Assembly: GCF_900155555.1 (NCBI RefSeq)
Contig: NZ_FUHN01000008.1
Coordinates: forward strand, 661,242 to 725,241
Reading direction: 5' to 3'
Length of the DNA: 64,000 nucleotides
From: Mobilibacterium timonense
GTDB taxonomy: Bacteria > Bacillota > Clostridia > Peptostreptococcales > Anaerovoracaceae
The notes beneath the pieces were generated by a model. It did no database searches and was not told where the DNA came from. It saw only the letters and a list, made by a program, of their open reading frames with translations. Positions 16,680-25,632 of the stretch are shown here, piece after piece (position 1 is the stretch's first letter; the number at the start of each line of letters is the position of its first letter). Made by a program: the position numbers and the translations under genes.

Positions 16680-17756
16680 TTACCGCGACTTGATCCGCCT
16701 TATGTCACGGAGCTCCACGTCACAGACCTTGGCGGCCCTGTATTCGTACTCCTCCGCCACCTTCTTGGGGCCGAGTATCCGCATCTGGTCGCTGAACTGG
16801 AAGAGCCAGCCGAAGAATGTCGGGCTGACCTGGACGTTCACTGTTATTGTGAGGGTGCCCCTCGGCGTCTCCTCGATCTTCACGTCCTCCCCGAATCGGT
16901 CGTAGACCACGCCCAGCATTTTCAGGGAATTCTGGAACTCGAGGGTGACCTGCTCCGGCTTGCCCATGAACATGCTGAAGACCTGTTCCCGGTAGTCCGA
17001 TATGTAATCCAGGGCCTTTTCCGCCTCCGGACAGATCGGTATGAAATACCTGGACTTGTCCTCCTCCAGGACGACGTCCTTCATCCGGTCCACCCTGTAG
17101 TTCCGGAGTTCCTTCTGGGTCACGGAGTAGCCCATGAGGTAGTAGTTTTCGTGATCTATGATGAGGGCCAGGGGATCCACGACGTAAAGGGCGTGATCGT
17201 GGTGGTACCTGGGTTTCCCCTCGACGTCCAGGCTGTAGTAGTAAAAGTTGATCCGAAGCTTGTTTACGATAGCGTCCTGTATGGTGTCGATGTTGTACAG
17301 GATGGATTCGTTTGTGTGCTTCATGGTCTTGCAGCTGGTCATGCTCTCCTTGAGCAGCTGGGCCCGGTGGCTTCCCGCAAGGTCCGCCAGCCGCTGGATC
17401 AGCTCCTGGGACTTGCTTTCTGTGATGAATGTGGACGCCCTTACCGCGTCCATGAGGATCTTTATCTCCGGGCTGGAAAAGCTCCGGTCTTCGTAGTAGT
17501 AGGCCTTCTCGTGTCCGATGAAGGTGCTCTGTACCTCGTAGCCGTTTTCCGTGAGAGTGTCCATATCCTTTTTCAGAGTCCTGCGGTCACAGGTGATTCC
17601 CATTTTCATAAGATCCTTGCAGAACTGGCTGGTGGTCCTGGGATGGTTCTCATCGGTGTCGTGCTTTAATATTTCAAGTAGCTTTACGAGTTTTACTTTC
17701 TGGCAGTTCTTATGATGAACTTCGCTTTCGCGGGTCTCCTTGATGTCGTCCGCCAT
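16680..17756 (-). CDS. WYL-domain transcriptional regulator
   Basis: This 358-residue regulator has an N-terminal helix-turn-helix (KLVKLLEILKHDTDENHPRTTSQFC, then RRTLKKDMDTLTENGYEV, about residues 20-75). The central-to-C-terminal WYL-type sensor region runs from about residue 155 (VNKLRINFYYYSLD, HDHALYVVDPLALIIDHENYYLMGY, NYRVDRMKDVVL), followed by the WCX extension. WYL proteins often sense nucleic acid or nucleotide ligands. The start ATG at 17756 follows GGAGGG at good spacing, and a TTGACA lies about 45 nt further upstream. No defence genes are adjacent. It lies between the convergent lysR gene and the acyl-transfer cassette, which has its own terminator. Confidence 0.88.
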   Translation of the reverse strand: MADDIKETRESEVHHKNCQKVKLVKLLEILKHDTDENHPRTTSQFCKDLMKMGITCDRRTLKKDMDTLTENGYEVQSTFIGHEKAYYYEDRSFSSPEIKILMDAVRASTFITESKSQELIQRLADLAGSHRAQLLKESMTSCKTMKHTNESILYNIDTIQDAIVNKLRINFYYYSLDVEGKPRYHHDHALYVVDPLALIIDHENYYLMGYSVTQKELRNYRVDRMKDVVLEEDKSRYFIPICPEAEKALDYISDYREQVFSMFMGKPEQVTLEFQNSLKMLGVVYDRFGEDVKIEETPRGTLTITVNVQVSPTFFGWLFQFSDQMRILGPKKVAEEYEYRAAKVCDVELRDIRRIKSR

Positions 17757-17862
17757 TAGGTCCCTCCGCTTAATACTTATTCTGATGTGAAATAATTTGT
17801 CAAAACCCCTCCGCTTTTGATTGTAGCACCAAAAAGGTCAGATTTAAACACGGAAGAGGAAT

Positions 17863-17914
17863 TAAAAGATCCCGGGAGGAGGTGACACGAAATGATCGCC
17901 CTATCCCCCCGGGA
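17863..17914 (-). terminator. Terminator of the acyl-transfer cassette
   Basis: Read on the minus strand, TCCCGGGGGGA pairs with TCCTCCCGGGA (one G-T pair), followed by TCTTTTAAT. It lies just after the stop of the SGNH-like gene. Confidence 0.65.
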
Positions 17915-17923
17915 CCTGATCAA

Positions 17924-19225
17924 CTATGACTTGTATGACTGATACGGGTGCGCATCCGTGTACTCTTCCCACAGCTGGTAGTACAGCGCCTGCATCTCTC
18001 CGTAGTACTTCTGCTTTGTATCGGAGTCGGTGGCTTCCTCGTACTTCTTCACCAGCTTCATGTACTTCCTGTTGGTCTTGCAGGCCACCTCTCTCTTCAG
18101 CCTGTACTGAGAGTAGTTCCACGTCTCGTAGTCTGGATCGTTCCTGTGATCCGGCAGATTCAGCTCGGACTTCAGCTTCTCGGATATGAAGTCGGTATAC
18201 TTCATGGCTCCGAAGATGTTCACGTGGTTCTTCTCGAAGTAGTCACGGCTCCAGTTCATGTCTATCTCATCCTTGAGCTCTCCGTGGTTGAAGTCCCAGA
18301 CCTCGTAACCGCGGCCTTCGATGTAGTCCACGGCCGTGTTCAGGCGCTCCTGCTTGTCCTGGTCCGCATAGTAAGGCGAAGCAACGAAGATCACCTTCTG
18401 GTCCAGTGTATCGCAGTAGTCCAGCAGGTCGTCCAGGGTCTCCATCCTGGCCTCACCCAGGGACTGGGTGCCGGCGTACTCGCCGGGGTCGCTGAGCTTT
18501 TCCACGTAATAGCTCTTGCTGGTAGGCAGGAACCCCTTGTACGAGGTCTTTTCCCTGGTCCCCAGCAGGTCCGTCCCGGTGATGTCGCCGTCCCAGCGGC
18601 TGTGGTATTTCAGGAACGGGAAGTAGTAGTCCCACTTGTCGTAGTCGAAGTTCTCAAGGCCGAGCCCCTTGAAGTAAGCGAGGTTGTCATCGATCAGGTC
18701 CTTTCTGTTCTCCGACTGGCGGAAGGCGTCGGTGACCCTCCGCAGGTCCGCCTCGTACAGGTGGTCGTCGGTCTTGACCACGTTCCTGATCTCGATGAGG
18801 ATCACCTTGCAGTTCGGCTGGGTCTTCAGAGCCTCCTTGATTATGTACTTCTGGGACACTATCGGCTGCGAGCTGGTGGCAAGGTCGAAAACGGTGAATC
18901 CGTACTTGCTGAAAGCCCGTGGAGCCATGAAGTACCTGTAGGTACCGCTGGACCCCAGATATATCCCGTCTATCGTGTCCTCAGATGCGGCGTAGAAGGA
19001 GTTGAAGACCTTCTCCGACCCCATCTCGTCTTTCATGTCGAACACCCTAAGGAGGTAGAAGCAGAAGAGGCAGAAGATCACTGCAAAAACCAGTGCTCTC
19101 ACCTTCGGACCCTTCCCGGTATTGCTGTTGAAGGCGCTGTCCGGATCCTTCAGAGCGGCCCGGAGCCTCTGCCTCCTGGTGGGTCTGTCGTTTTCACGGG
19201 TGTTGTTATCCTTCCCATGTATCAT
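17924..19225 (-). CDS. DltD/AlgX-like SGNH-type acyltransfer partner, membrane-anchored
   Basis: The protein has 433 residues from the ATG at 19225, which follows GGAGG by 10 nt; an upstream in-frame start lacks such a site. A basic cytoplasmic N-terminus is followed by one membrane anchor (about residues 46-64). The extracytoplasmic part contains GIYLGSSGTYRYFMAPRAF, with a nucleophile-type Ser in a G-S-S context (about residue 94), and ends with a DYFEKNHVNIFGAMKYTDF segment, where the Asp/His of an SGNH catalytic triad would sit. This pattern fits DltD and AlgJ/X-type proteins that receive an acyl group from an MBOAT partner. It follows the MBOAT gene and closes the cassette. Whether the group is D-alanyl or acetyl cannot be told. 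Confidence 0.75.
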   Translation of the reverse strand: MIHGKDNNTRENDRPTRRQRLRAALKDPDSAFNSNTGKGPKVRALVFAVIFCLFCFYLLRVFDMKDEMGSEKVFNSFYAASEDTIDGIYLGSSGTYRYFMAPRAFSKYGFTVFDLATSSQPIVSQKYIIKEALKTQPNCKVILIEIRNVVKTDDHLYEADLRRVTDAFRQSENRKDLIDDNLAYFKGLGLENFDYDKWDYYFPFLKYHSRWDGDITGTDLLGTREKTSYKGFLPTSKSYYVEKLSDPGEYAGTQSLGEARMETLDDLLDYCDTLDQKVIFVASPYYADQDKQERLNTAVDYIEGRGYEVWDFNHGELKDEIDMNWSRDYFEKNHVNIFGAMKYTDFISEKLKSELNLPDHRNDPDYETWNYSQYRLKREVACKTNRKYMKLVKKYEEATDSDTKQKYYGEMQALYYQLWEEYTDAHPYQSYKS

Positions 19226-19319
19226 GGAAGTAATTCCTCCGATCTCTAGTAAAAGTCTTTTTCGTTTATCTTCAGCCTGCGGCATTGCGCGGCAGTGCGT
19301 GTTCGCATGCAGGAATCCA

Positions 19320-20924
19320 TCAGAAGTTCCTGTACACGAACTCTGACGCCGAGTATCCCGGCCCGTAGACCCCGAGTATCACAACTGCTGCGAAGCCCAG
19401 GAGATACACGATCCACCGGACATAGAACGGCTTTGCCGCCAGTGTCTCCCGCATCTCCATCCCGCGCTCCTGGAGAACGCTGACCGTGAAGAACAGTGCG
19501 AATGTGATGAACAACACGATCCAGTTTCCAAGATCCAGGCCCATGGCGGAAAAGACAGGCAGCCCTGTTGCCCCGGTAGACGCAAGGGTCTCGGCGGCTG
19601 CCGCCGTGGCTGACGAAGCGCCCGCGTAGGCGGCCGTCTTTATCCCCACGACCCTTTTCAGCATCGCCACGGCCACGTGGACGCTGGACGCGCGGGTGAG
19701 AGTTTTTCCCGCCGCCATGATGAGGAAGGTCCTGGCTATCTGGAACACCTTCCAGCCGAAGGACTTTTCGTTTATGTGGAAGAACTTTATCATCCTCTGG
19801 AACACAGGTGTGAGTATCATGCTCACCACGATTATGGTGGCGTTGTACAGCCCGAAGACGATGAAGCCCCATCCCGCTCCGTGCCATACTCCGATCAGAA
19901 AGAACGTCACGAATGTGGGGAAGTAGGAAGGCAGCTGCTTGCCGATGGAGCCCTTGATGTGTTTGCGGCCCCATTTTCCAACCTTGTTGGAGAACTTGCT
20001 CAGGGTCAGCGGGAAGAAGACGTAGTCTCTCATCCAGCTGGTGAGGGCGATGTGCCACCTGCGCCAGTACTCGGATACGGTGTTTCCGAAGTACGGCCGC
20101 TGGAAGTTCTCCATGAGGGTGATCCCCAGCATCTCGGAGCATCCTCTGGCGATGTCGATGCCTCCGGAGAAGTCAAGGTAGATCTGAAGAGCGTAAAGTA
20201 TTATGGCCAGTCCCGTCTGGAAGCCGTCGAACTGGGCGTAGTCCCCGAATACTGTGGATACCGCCGTTCCTATGCGGTCGGCGATGACCATTTTTTTGAA
20301 AAAGCCCCACAGCGCCAGCTACATGCCGAACTTGAATGTCTTGTAGTCGAACGGGTGCTCTTCCTTGAGCTGGGTGCCCAGGTCGTTGTACCGGCTGATA
20401 GGACCCTGTACGAGGATCGGGAAATACGATATGAAAAGAGCGAATCTCGGGAGGCTCTTCTCGGCCGCGTACTTGTTTCTGTATACGTCGATCAGGTATC
20501 CGATGGACTGGAACGTGTAGAACGATATGCCCAGCGGAAGGACGATGTTTATCAGCGGCAGCTGCGAGTCGTAGGCGAAGATCCCGAGACCGTGGTTTAC
20601 GGACTCCGCGAAGAAGTTGTAGTACTTCAGCATCAGGAGGATGCCGAAGTTGAACACGGTGATCAGGGTAAGTATCCTGCGGTTGGTGGCCTTGGCGGCC
20701 TTCTTGCTTGGCGCCGTGGCCTTCACGTGCTCCATCCACCTGCCTCCGCCGTAGACGGTGAGGGTGGTGGAGAGGATGAATATCAGAGGCGTCACGCCCC
20801 CGTAAAGAAAAAAGCCGTAGCTGGCGATGAGGAGCAGCACCCACTGATACTTCTTAGGCACCAGATAGTACAGCAGCGTCACCACCGCCATGAAAACTAT
20901 GAATTGAAACGAGATGAACGACAT
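19320..20924 (-). pseudogene. MBOAT (DltB/AlgI-like) membrane acyltransferase with in-frame TAG
   Basis: The frame is continuous over 534 sense codons except for one TAG at 20319-20321. The N-terminal part (201 codons from the ATG at 20924, after AAGGGAGG) ends at KTFKFGM. The frame resumes with LALWGFFKKMVIADR, which is normal AlgI/DltB family sequence. The downstream part holds the catalytic motifs: YWRRWHIALTSWMRDYVFFPL with its His, and LIGVWHGAGWGF with the second conserved His. No frameshift or other lesion is seen, and no ribosome-binding site precedes the internal ATG (20291). It overlaps the ligase gene upstream by 28 bp. Options are a recent nonsense mutation, a sequencing or assembly error, or stop readthrough. 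TAG is used as an ordinary stop elsewhere in the window. Confidence 0.8.
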
Positions 20925-22477
20925 GCGGCCTCCCTTTCTTCCAGCTTTTTCCTCTGAAGCTTACCGTTGTATGTCCGTGGGATCTCGTCGATCACCTCCA
21001 CCGACGCCGGGACCTTGTTGCTGTCCAGGTGCTCCCGGAGATATGCCTTGAAGGCCTTCATGTCCAGGCCTTCCTCGCTCAGCGACACAAAGAGCTTCGG
21101 CTTCTGGCCCTGGAGCGGATCCGGCACCGGTATGCAGGCGCAGTCCCTGATTCCCGGGAATTTTCCCGCCTGGCTCTCGATCTCCTCAGGGCTGATCTTC
21201 ACGCCGCCGCAGTTGATCACGTCGTCCTGGCGGCCCAGGTAGTAGATCCGGCCCTCCTCGTCACTGTATCCGAGGTCGCTGGTGTATATGAACCCGTTGC
21301 CGGTCACGGAGGCCGTGAGCTCCGGCTCGTGGAAGTATCCCTTCATGTTCATAGGGCCGGCGGTGGCCATGAGCCCGGGGTTTTCGGGGGTCGCCTGGAT
21401 CTCATTCCGCTGGTCGTCTGTAAAAATGAACTTCGCGTTGACCGAAGGGTATCCGATGCAGCCCGGCATGTCGGGCATGCTGTTGAAGTCAAGGCTGCAG
21501 GTGCGCCCGGATTCGGTGGAGCCGTAGAAGTTGTATAATCTCACTCCCGGCATGATCCTGGCCAGGTGGAGCTTGTCCTCCTCAGGAAGGGCGGCGGACC
21601 CCAGCTCGATATAGTCGAGCTGCCCGCTGTAGTCTCCCAGCTTGTCTTTAGAGAGCTTGAAGAGCATGGACAGTATCGACGGGGCCATGTCTATTGCGGT
21701 CACCCCGTAATCCTCCAGGAGCCGGAAAAACTCTTTTACCCGGATCACCCCGTTGGAAAAGACCAGCGTGCTCCCGTTGTACAGACCCGCATAGGTGGTC
21801 CTGAGGCCGTGGCTGTGGGACAGGGGCATCGGGACGAGCTCCACGTTTTCCGGTCCCATGCGAACGGCGCCGCAGATGTTCTGGGCCACCGCCACGTTGT
21901 TCCGGTGGGATATCTCTATGCCCTTGGACTTTCCCGTCGTCCCCGTGGAAAAGAGGATCTCCGCAGTCTCCTCAGGTATCGGGAGCCTGAGGCCCATGGA
22001 CTCCAGCGAGTCATCGGTGCCTTCGCGGTCCGCGGTGATCCCGGATATGAGCTGGAGGATCCGGCCCGTGTCCATGATCTCCAGGCCGGCAGGCGCCTTT
22101 GCGCTGCCCTTTTCGGTGGCGACGAACAGGGATGCCCGGGAATCCTCCGCGATCTGAGCGATGCGGGAGTCAGAAGCTCCTTTTTCCACAGGCACAAAAA
22201 CGAGGCCCGCCAGCTGTACAGCCAGGGCCGTCACGATAAAGGCCACGTCCTGTGTGCACTCCACCATGACGTATCCGGAGAGATCCTCCAGATCGTATGC
22301 GAGGGCTTTCACAGACTTCCAGACCTTGCCGTAAGTGAGATCGGTCTTGCCGTCGCACAGGCACAGGCGGTCCTTGTGGCCGGGATCCCAGGCTCTGGTC
22401 GACAGGGCTTCCAGTATGGTGGAAAAGCTCTGGCGTTCCTCCCTGAGACCGCTGCTATTCAAGCTGTTGTCATTCAA
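20897..22477 (-). CDS. DltA-like adenylate-forming ligase
   Basis: This 526-residue class I adenylate-forming (ANL) enzyme would activate a carboxylate with ATP and load it onto a carrier-protein thiol. The core motifs are the P-loop-like FSTGTTGKSKGIEISH (about residue 167), YNFYGSTESG (about 315), GRQDDVINCGGVKISPEEIE (about 430) and the C-terminal catalytic Lys in RTYNGKLQRKK. The start is TTG at 22477, chosen because GGAG sits 8 nt upstream and no suitable ATG exists. The stop overlaps the MBOAT start, so the two are probably coupled. With the MBOAT, SGNH-like and carrier-protein genes it forms a Dlt-like acyl-transfer set. The substrate (D-alanine or another acid) is not decided by the visible motifs. 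Confidence 0.85.
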   Translation of the reverse strand: MNDNSLNSSGLREERQSFSTILEALSTRAWDPGHKDRLCLCDGKTDLTYGKVWKSVKALAYDLEDLSGYVMVECTQDVAFIVTALAVQLAGLVFVPVEKGASDSRIAQIAEDSRASLFVATEKGSAKAPAGLEIMDTGRILQLISGITADREGTDDSLESMGLRLPIPEETAEILFSTGTTGKSKGIEISHRNNVAVAQNICGAVRMGPENVELVPMPLSHSHGLRTTYAGLYNGSTLVFSNGVIRVKEFFRLLEDYGVTAIDMAPSILSMLFKLSKDKLGDYSGQLDYIELGSAALPEEDKLHLARIMPGVRLYNFYGSTESGRTCSLDFNSMPDMPGCIGYPSVNAKFIFTDDQRNEIQATPENPGLMATAGPMNMKGYFHEPELTASVTGNGFIYTSDLGYSDEEGRIYYLGRQDDVINCGGVKISPEEIESQAGKFPGIRDCACIPVPDPLQGQKPKLFVSLSEEGLDMKAFKAYLREHLDSNKVPASVEVIDEIPRTYNGKLQRKKLEEREAACRSSRFNS

Positions 22478-22594
22478 AGTATGTCTCCATTCTGTTTGTG
22501 TCGTTCAGTGTCTCCGGGTCGGCAGGCGTAAGACAGGTGGGGAGCACCACGTCTGACCGGATCCCGGAAACGGTCAAAAAATATCAGCGGTGAT

Positions 22595-22605
22595 ATTTTA
22601 CCACA
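22595..22605 (-). promoter_or_regulatory. Candidate extended -10 for the ligase-MBOAT-SGNH operon
   Basis: On the minus strand TGTGGTAAAAT reads toward the ligase gene. Its TTG start is about 120 nt downstream. The -35 is poor. Confidence 0.4.
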
Positions 22606-22706
22606 ACAGGGGGCTCGATTCATTGATTTTTCAAGGGAGAAACAAGGTGTAAGGCTAAAATAACGTGATGGAAATGGAAAGAAACGGTGAGGATACCTGT
22701 AACAAA

Positions 22707-22735
22707 TTGAAAATGCATTCAGTAAAGAGTAAAAT
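22707..22735 (+). promoter_or_regulatory. Sigma-A promoter for the carrier-protein gene
   Basis: TTGAAA (22707-22712), a 17-nt spacer and TAAAAT (22730-22735) lie about 85 nt upstream of the carrier-protein ATG. Between them and the divergent ligase promoter, the 340-bp gap shows no gene. Confidence 0.65.
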
Positions 22736-22819
22736 GCATTAGCTGAAAAGGGGGCGGAGAGCAGAGCGTGCTGCTCTCCCCACGACAGAAAATTTTGATG
22801 AAAAAAGAGAGGAACACAA

Positions 22820-23059
22820 ATGGACACAAGCAGAATTATCGAGATCCTGGAAAGCGTAAAGGACGATCTGGATTACACCAAGGAGACGGCACTCATCGAT
22901 GACGAGCTTCTGGATTCCTTCGACGTGGTGGCCATCATAGGATCCCTGTCCGACGAGTACGACGTCACGATCTCCGTAGACGACATGACTCCTGAGAACT
23001 TCAACTCCGCAGAGGCGATCGCCCAGATGGTGGACAGGCTCATAGAAGAGCAGAACTAG
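22820..23059 (+). CDS. Acyl carrier protein, DltC-like
   Basis: This 79-residue acidic helical protein has the 4'-phosphopantetheine attachment serine at residue 33 in DDELLDSFDVV. The length and the DSF (rather than DSL) context resemble DltC-type D-alanyl carrier proteins and stand-alone carrier proteins of adenylation cassettes. The start follows GAGAGG. It is transcribed away from the ligase-MBOAT-SGNH operon on the opposite strand, unlike the usual dltABCD order. It ends 6 bp from the stop of the convergent nadA gene with no obvious terminator between. By context it should be the partner of the ligase at 20897-22477. Confidence 0.85.
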   Translation: MDTSRIIEILESVKDDLDYTKETALIDDELLDSFDVVAIIGSLSDEYDVTISVDDMTPENFNSAEAIAQMVDRLIEEQN

Positions 23060-23065
23060 CCAGAA

Positions 23066-23983
23066 TTAGCCGCCGAGCTGGATCATCCGGTCGATAGGTC
23101 TTCTCGAGCGGGTGATCACGTCCTCTGGCAGGACGATCTCCTCGCCGCCATCCCCGGCCACTGCGTTGTATACATCCACCAGGGTGGTCATCTTCATGTT
23201 GTAGCAGACGCAGTTTTCAGACAGGAGGTAGAACTTCTTGTCAGGGCACTGGAACTGCAGGTGCTGGACGATGCTGGCCTCCGTGCCGATGATGAACTCG
23301 CGGGCGGAGCTCTCTTCGGCGTATTTCATGATGCCGGTGGTGCTTCCCACGTAGTCTGCGAGCTCCACCACGGATGGCCTGCACTCAGGATGTACGAGCA
23401 CAAGAGCTTCCGGGTGTGCGGCCTTCATCCGCTTCACGTCAGACGGGCCCGTGCGCATGTGGGTAGGGCATCCGCCGTTGTAGAACTTGAAATTCTTCTC
23501 CGGGCACTGTGCCTGGACCCAGGCCCCGAGGTTCGGGTCCGGGATGAAAATAATATTTTTATCAGGGAGAGCCCTGATTATCTTCACCGCCGATGATGAC
23601 GTGACCACCACGTCCACGGCGGTTTTTAAATCCGCGGTAGTGTTGATATATGCCACCGTTGCGTAGCCGGGATACTCCTTCTGCATCTCCAGGACGGCGT
23701 CCCTGTCCATCTCCATGGCCATCGGGCACCCGGCCGTCGGGTTGGCGAGTATCACCCTTTTCTCAGGAGACAGTATCTTGCAGGTCTCCGCCATGAACCT
23801 CACACCCGCCATGACCATGGTGTCCTCTGGAGCGCCGGCCGCCTTCTTGCTGAGTGCGAAGGAGTCCCCGATGAAGTCCGCCACCTCCCAGATGTCCTGG
23901 CTCTGATAAGCGTGGGCGAGTATGCACACGTTCTTTTTCTTCTTAAGTTCTATTATTCTGTCCTGCAGTTCTCTTGTGTTCAT
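23066..23983 (-). CDS. nadA: Quinolinate synthase
   Basis: NadA condenses iminoaspartate with dihydroxyacetone phosphate to quinolinate, the second step of de novo NAD synthesis, using an oxygen-sensitive [4Fe-4S] cluster. The 305-residue length fits the compact form. The three cluster cysteines are probably C86 (NPTAGCPMAM), C172 (NGGCPTHM) and C260 (CVCYNMK). Other conserved parts are ILAHAYQSQDIWEVADFIGDS (N-terminal substrate site), VTSSSAVKI and VHPECRPSV. The ATG at 23983 follows AAAGG. It is transcribed divergently from nadB across a symmetric pair of promoters with palindromic operators, implying joint control by NAD or niacin status. Confidence 0.95.
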   Translation of the reverse strand: MNTRELQDRIIELKKKKNVCILAHAYQSQDIWEVADFIGDSFALSKKAAGAPEDTMVMAGVRFMAETCKILSPEKRVILANPTAGCPMAMEMDRDAVLEMQKEYPGYATVAYINTTADLKTAVDVVVTSSSAVKIIRALPDKNIIFIPDPNLGAWVQAQCPEKNFKFYNGGCPTHMRTGPSDVKRMKAAHPEALVLVHPECRPSVVELADYVGSTTGIMKYAEESSAREFIIGTEASIVQHLQFQCPDKKFYLLSENCVCYNMKMTTLVDVYNAVAGDGGEEIVLPEDVITRSRRPIDRMIQLGG

Positions 23984-24141
23984 GGAAAAAACCTTTCATC
24001 TATGTGCGCAGTCCTGCGGATCGCGTTTCTTTGTAGTTCTGCGGATCCTGCGGGGCGCCGCGGCAGTTGCCTGTGGTTTGTGAGCGGCCCATGGCGGCCC
24101 GTCCGCCGATCCCGGAGCCGGGACGCCGGTAAACAGATGTA

Positions 24142-24170
24142 AGTATAGTGGCGCAGACCTGTTGTGTCAA
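24142..24170 (-). promoter_or_regulatory. nadA promoter
   Basis: On the minus strand TTGACA (24170-24165), a 17-nt spacer and TATACT (24147-24142). The -35 lies inside a TGTCTTGACA palindrome. The transcript leader to the nadA ATG is roughly 150 nt and holds no gene. Confidence 0.8.
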
Positions 24171-24207
24171 GACATATGTATAGCCATAATTTACATCTGT
24201 CTTGACA
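24165..24207. promoter_or_regulatory. Twin palindromic operators in the nadA-nadB gap
   Basis: The 10-mer TGTCTTGACA occurs on the minus strand at 24165-24174 and on the plus strand at 24198-24207, each covering the -35 of one divergent promoter. Flanks are also mirrored: ACAGATGTAA (24133-24142) and TTACATCTGT (24191-24200). Position and genes suggest the NAD-biosynthesis repressor NiaR (YrxA); this assignment is from context and memory of that motif, not verified. Confidence 0.6.
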
Positions 24208-24230
24208 GCTCGATGTGCCGGCACTATAAT
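24202..24230 (+). promoter_or_regulatory. nadB promoter, consensus sigma-A
   Basis: TTGACA (24202-24207), a 17-nt spacer and TATAAT (24225-24230) match the consensus at every base. The -35 is inside the TGTCTTGACA operator. Confidence 0.88.
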
Positions 24231-24312
24231 ACCTGTCGACCAGGCGGAGACACCGCCGGAAACCCGCGGAACTGCGGGAAGGAAAATGTTTTTTTCAAAG
24301 GAGACGAGAGGA

Positions 24313-25632
24313 ATGAAGACGGATATCCTCATCATCGGCAGCGGCTGCTCCGGCCTGTATGCTGCACTGCAGCTGCCGGCAGACAAGAAGATCACGGTCA
24401 TCACCAAGGAAGACCTGGAGAGCAGCGACTCCTACCTGGCACAGGGGGGCATCTGCATGCTGAAGGACGACGGTGATTACGACAGCTATTTCGAAGACAC
24501 CATGAAGGCGGGTCACTACGAAAACGACCGCCAGTCCGTGGACATAATGATCCGCTCTTCTCAGAGCGTCATCAGGGACCTCATCGGCTACGGCGTCAGG
24601 TTCCAGCGCAGAGAGGACGGCTCTCTGGACTTCACCCGGGAGGGCGCCCACTCCCGCAAGAGGATCCTCTACCACGAGGACATCACGGGGGAGGAGATCA
24701 CCAGCCACCTCCTGGCCAGGGTCAGGACCCTGCCGAACGTGGAGCTGCTGGAGTACACCACTATGCTGGACATCATCGAGAAGGACAACACCTGCTACGG
24801 CGCGGTCGTCCGCAGGAAGGACGGCTCCCTGGAAAAGATAGAGTCGTCTGTCACGGTGCTGGCCACCGGAGGGGTGGGAGGGCTTTTTGCCCATTCCACC
24901 AACTTCAGGCACCTCACCGGGGACAGCCTGGCCGTCGCCATCAGGCACGGAGTGGCCCTCAAGAACGTGAACTACATCCAGATCCACCCGACCACCTTCT
25001 ACTCGGAAAAGCCCGAGGACAGGAGTTTCCTCATATCCGAGTCCGTCAGGGGCGAGGGCGCTAAGCTCCTGGACAAGAACGGGCACAGATTCACCAACGA
25101 GCTGCTGCCCCGGGATCTGCTGACCCAGGAGATCCGGAAACAGACCGCAAAGGACGGCACGAAGTTCGTCTGGGAGGACCTGCGGCCGATACCGCGGGAC
25201 GTCCTGGAAAACCATTTTCCCAATATCGTCGAGCACTGCCGGGAAAACGGCTACGATCCCTTCACTCAGCCTATCCCTGTGGTGCCGGCCCAGCACTACT
25301 TCATGGGCGGCATAAAGGTGGATCACCAGAGCCGGACAACAATGAACCAGCTCTACGCCATCGGGGAGACCGCCTGCAACGGCGTCCACGGCAAGAATCG
25401 TCTCGCCAGCAATTCCCTCCTGGAGAGCCTGGTGTTCGCGAAGCGGGCGGCCCGGGACATCGAGGCCCGCTGGTCCGCCAACAGGGCGGATCCGGAGTTC
25501 GTGGCGAAGACGGACCTGTCTCAGTACAGCGATCCGGAGGCCCTGGAAAAGACATACTGCCGCCTCGTGGAGGACGCCATCGATGCGGCCAACAACGGGC
25601 AGCCGGCCGGAGCGGAGTACAGGTCAGCGTGA
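24313..25632 (+). CDS. nadB: L-aspartate oxidase
   Basis: NadB oxidises L-aspartate to iminoaspartate, feeding NadA; in anaerobes fumarate can be the electron acceptor. From the ATG at 24313 (GGAG 9 nt upstream) it has 439 residues. The longer frame from 24202 begins inside the promoter and is rejected. The N-terminal FAD-binding DILIIGSGCSGLYAAL is clear. LAQGGICM (about residue 45), GAHSRKRILYHEDITG (about 115), VLATGGVGGLFAHSTN, HPTTF, ESVRGEGAKLLDKNGHRF and AQHYFMGGIKVD follow. The C-terminal helical domain is short compared with the 530-residue enterobacterial enzyme, as in many Firmicutes. It is divergent from nadA, and nadC follows after a 432-bp gap. Confidence 0.94.
   Translation: MKTDILIIGSGCSGLYAALQLPADKKITVITKEDLESSDSYLAQGGICMLKDDGDYDSYFEDTMKAGHYENDRQSVDIMIRSSQSVIRDLIGYGVRFQRREDGSLDFTREGAHSRKRILYHEDITGEEITSHLLARVRTLPNVELLEYTTMLDIIEKDNTCYGAVVRRKDGSLEKIESSVTVLATGGVGGLFAHSTNFRHLTGDSLAVAIRHGVALKNVNYIQIHPTTFYSEKPEDRSFLISESVRGEGAKLLDKNGHRFTNELLPRDLLTQEIRKQTAKDGTKFVWEDLRPIPRDVLENHFPNIVEHCRENGYDPFTQPIPVVPAQHYFMGGIKVDHQSRTTMNQLYAIGETACNGVHGKNRLASNSLLESLVFAKRAARDIEARWSANRADPEFVAKTDLSQYSDPEALEKTYCRLVEDAIDAANNGQPAGAEYRSA

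Noticed and set aside
20319..20321. Pyrrolysine at the MBOAT TAG
   Set aside because: TAG ends several ordinary genes here (for example tcdA and nhaC), and no pyl genes are in the window.
24202..24312. 37-residue N-terminal extension of NadB
   Set aside because: It would begin inside the promoter -35 and -10, and its residues are unlike NadB. The ATG at 24313 has the ribosome-binding site.
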